This document shows positions 63,312 to 64,000 of a stretch of DNA of 64,000 nucleotides, piece after piece. The notes beneath the pieces were generated by a model. That model ran no database searches. It was not told the DNA's origin and was given only the letters and a program-made list of their open reading frames with translations. Position 1 is the stretch's first letter, and each line of letters begins with the position of its first letter. Made by a program: the position numbers and the translations under genes. This stretch comes from Thelephora terrestris (lineage: Eukaryota; Basidiomycota; Agaricomycetes; Thelephorales; Thelephoraceae). The stretch is from positions 372,001-436,000 of the forward strand of contig WIUZ02000019.1 in the NCBI GenBank assembly GCA_015956445.1, read 5' to 3'.

Positions 63312-64000
63312 AAAGTGTTTCAGGATCACCAGTTTACAGTTGGGGTAACGGGAATTGATGCGTTTCGTAGGGGGTTTATACAGCATTTATATTATGGACA
63401 TTGCGCCTCTGCTGGGGGTGTCGGGTGTACTGCGCTTGTCCGGGGTGAATCATCACCACATGCTGTGGCGATTGAACTTATAGACAGAACCATAGAGTGG
63501 ATGGATGTGGGTGCGTTGACCCTGAATCAATTTGTGGTTATATGTGACGCCCTCGCCATAACCGCAACGGCAAAAGCCAGAAGGGTATCGTTAATGACAA
63601 AACTTGTTCGGCGTCGCCGCGAGCTCTTGGACGACATGCAAGCTGCGGCTTTGTCCGTTTCTGAATTGTTCACGCAGTTAGGTTCCTCCTCTGCTCTGAA
63701 AACTGTTCGCTCGATAGCATCGGTGCACCACGTTGACGTACCGTCTAACGAAAGCAAAGTAAATGTCACGTCCGCGATCTTTCACCATATCGCCCACGGC
63801 AATTGCGCCGCGGACACAAATCAGGCTCCCGGGTGTAAAGAGCAGGTGAGCGCTGCCAGCGTGGACTCGGGTGATGTAGTTCCACTGCAAGTGTCTGTAC
63901 TATCGTCGGTTGTTGAGGTAGCTTCGAAGAATCAGCTGCGCAAAGTGTTGGATTTGCACGAGATTGCATACCACCCTGCTGAAAATCATAAAAAACTGAA
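63312..64000 (+). CDS. Continuation of the interrupted repeat-associated ORF, runs off the window
   Basis: A frame of 229 codons with no stop from 63312 to the window end. It has no early ATG because it is the downstream part of the ORF cut at 60378. Motifs: FRRGFIQHLYYGHCASAGG, VAIELIDRTIEWMDVGAL, KLVRRRRELLDDMQAAALSV and, at the end, QLRKVLDLHEIAYHPAENHK. The last resembles a SAP-like L-R-x-x-L-D-x-H-x-I-x-Y repeat known to me from Agaricomycete Helitron-associated ORFs (memory only). The open frame and protein-like codon use indicate a recently active or recently inserted sequence. Confidence 0.5.

Overview
The window is nuclear DNA of a filamentous basidiomycete, most likely an Agaricomycete. 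The evidence is densely packed genes with many GT-AG introns of about 50-60 nt, protein families typical of mushrooms (Rds1/ferritin-like, GH25, F-box/LRR-like, Kre9-like GPI proteins), and conserved genes whose best remembered matches are fungal. No tRNA, rRNA, CRISPR array or bacterial-type operon was seen. Gene models were made by eye from splice signals and family conservation, so exon ends are predictions.

Layout. 2.3-12.9 kb: RNA-metabolism block with ARS2/SERRATE (-), ESF2 (-), a Kre9-like GPI protein (-), an NCBP3-like cap-binding protein (-) and, from a tight divergent promoter, KRR1 (+). 13.3-15.5 kb: the Hsp70/Hsp90 co-chaperone STI1 (+). 16-19.2 kb: one decayed and one apparently intact F-box/LRR-like gene (-). 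19.4-23.9 kb: an isochorismatase-family gene (-) divergent from a long coiled-coil protein gene (+). 24.8-29.1 kb: NDUFA4/MLRQ-like subunit, D-arabinose dehydrogenase-like aldo-keto reductase and ERG27 3-keto sterol reductase (all +). 29.2-34.2 kb: NOP58 and an MFS transporter (-), then 3.2 kb with no recognisable gene. 37.4-46.3 kb: serine carboxypeptidase, Rds1-like ferritin-fold protein, glycerophosphocholine acyltransferase GPC1 and an EAF-domain elongation factor (all +). 47.1-49.8 kb: a GH25-fold protein lacking its catalytic acids (-) and a third F-box/LRR-like gene (+), followed by a degenerate fourth fragment.

From 50.7 kb to the end the window is a nest of mobile DNA. A 1.63 kb piece of one element lies inverted to the right half of a fuller 2.93 kb copy (TG...CA ends, 5-bp target duplication). 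That fuller copy sits inside a long open frame of a third, Helitron-associated-looking ORF that runs off the window. Between them lies a 6.39 kb inverted-repeat element with CACTG termini. Its 2.3 kb arms each carry a decayed polyubiquitin array, and its right arm contains a 1,225 bp foldback element with CACTG termini and a clean 3-bp duplication. The left arm preserves the empty site.

Main points for follow-up: a predicted 1-nt micro-exon in KRR1, an 11-nt micro-exon in the NDUFA4-like gene, a predicted AT-AC intron in the carboxypeptidase gene, a GH25 pseudoenzyme, and the ubiquitin-carrying palindromic CACTA-like element. Three small-subunit or snoRNP assembly factors (ESF2, KRR1, NOP58) and two cap-binding-complex partners (ARS2, NCBP3-like) lie in the first 31 kb. 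This is co-location only; no shared regulation can be read from the sequence.
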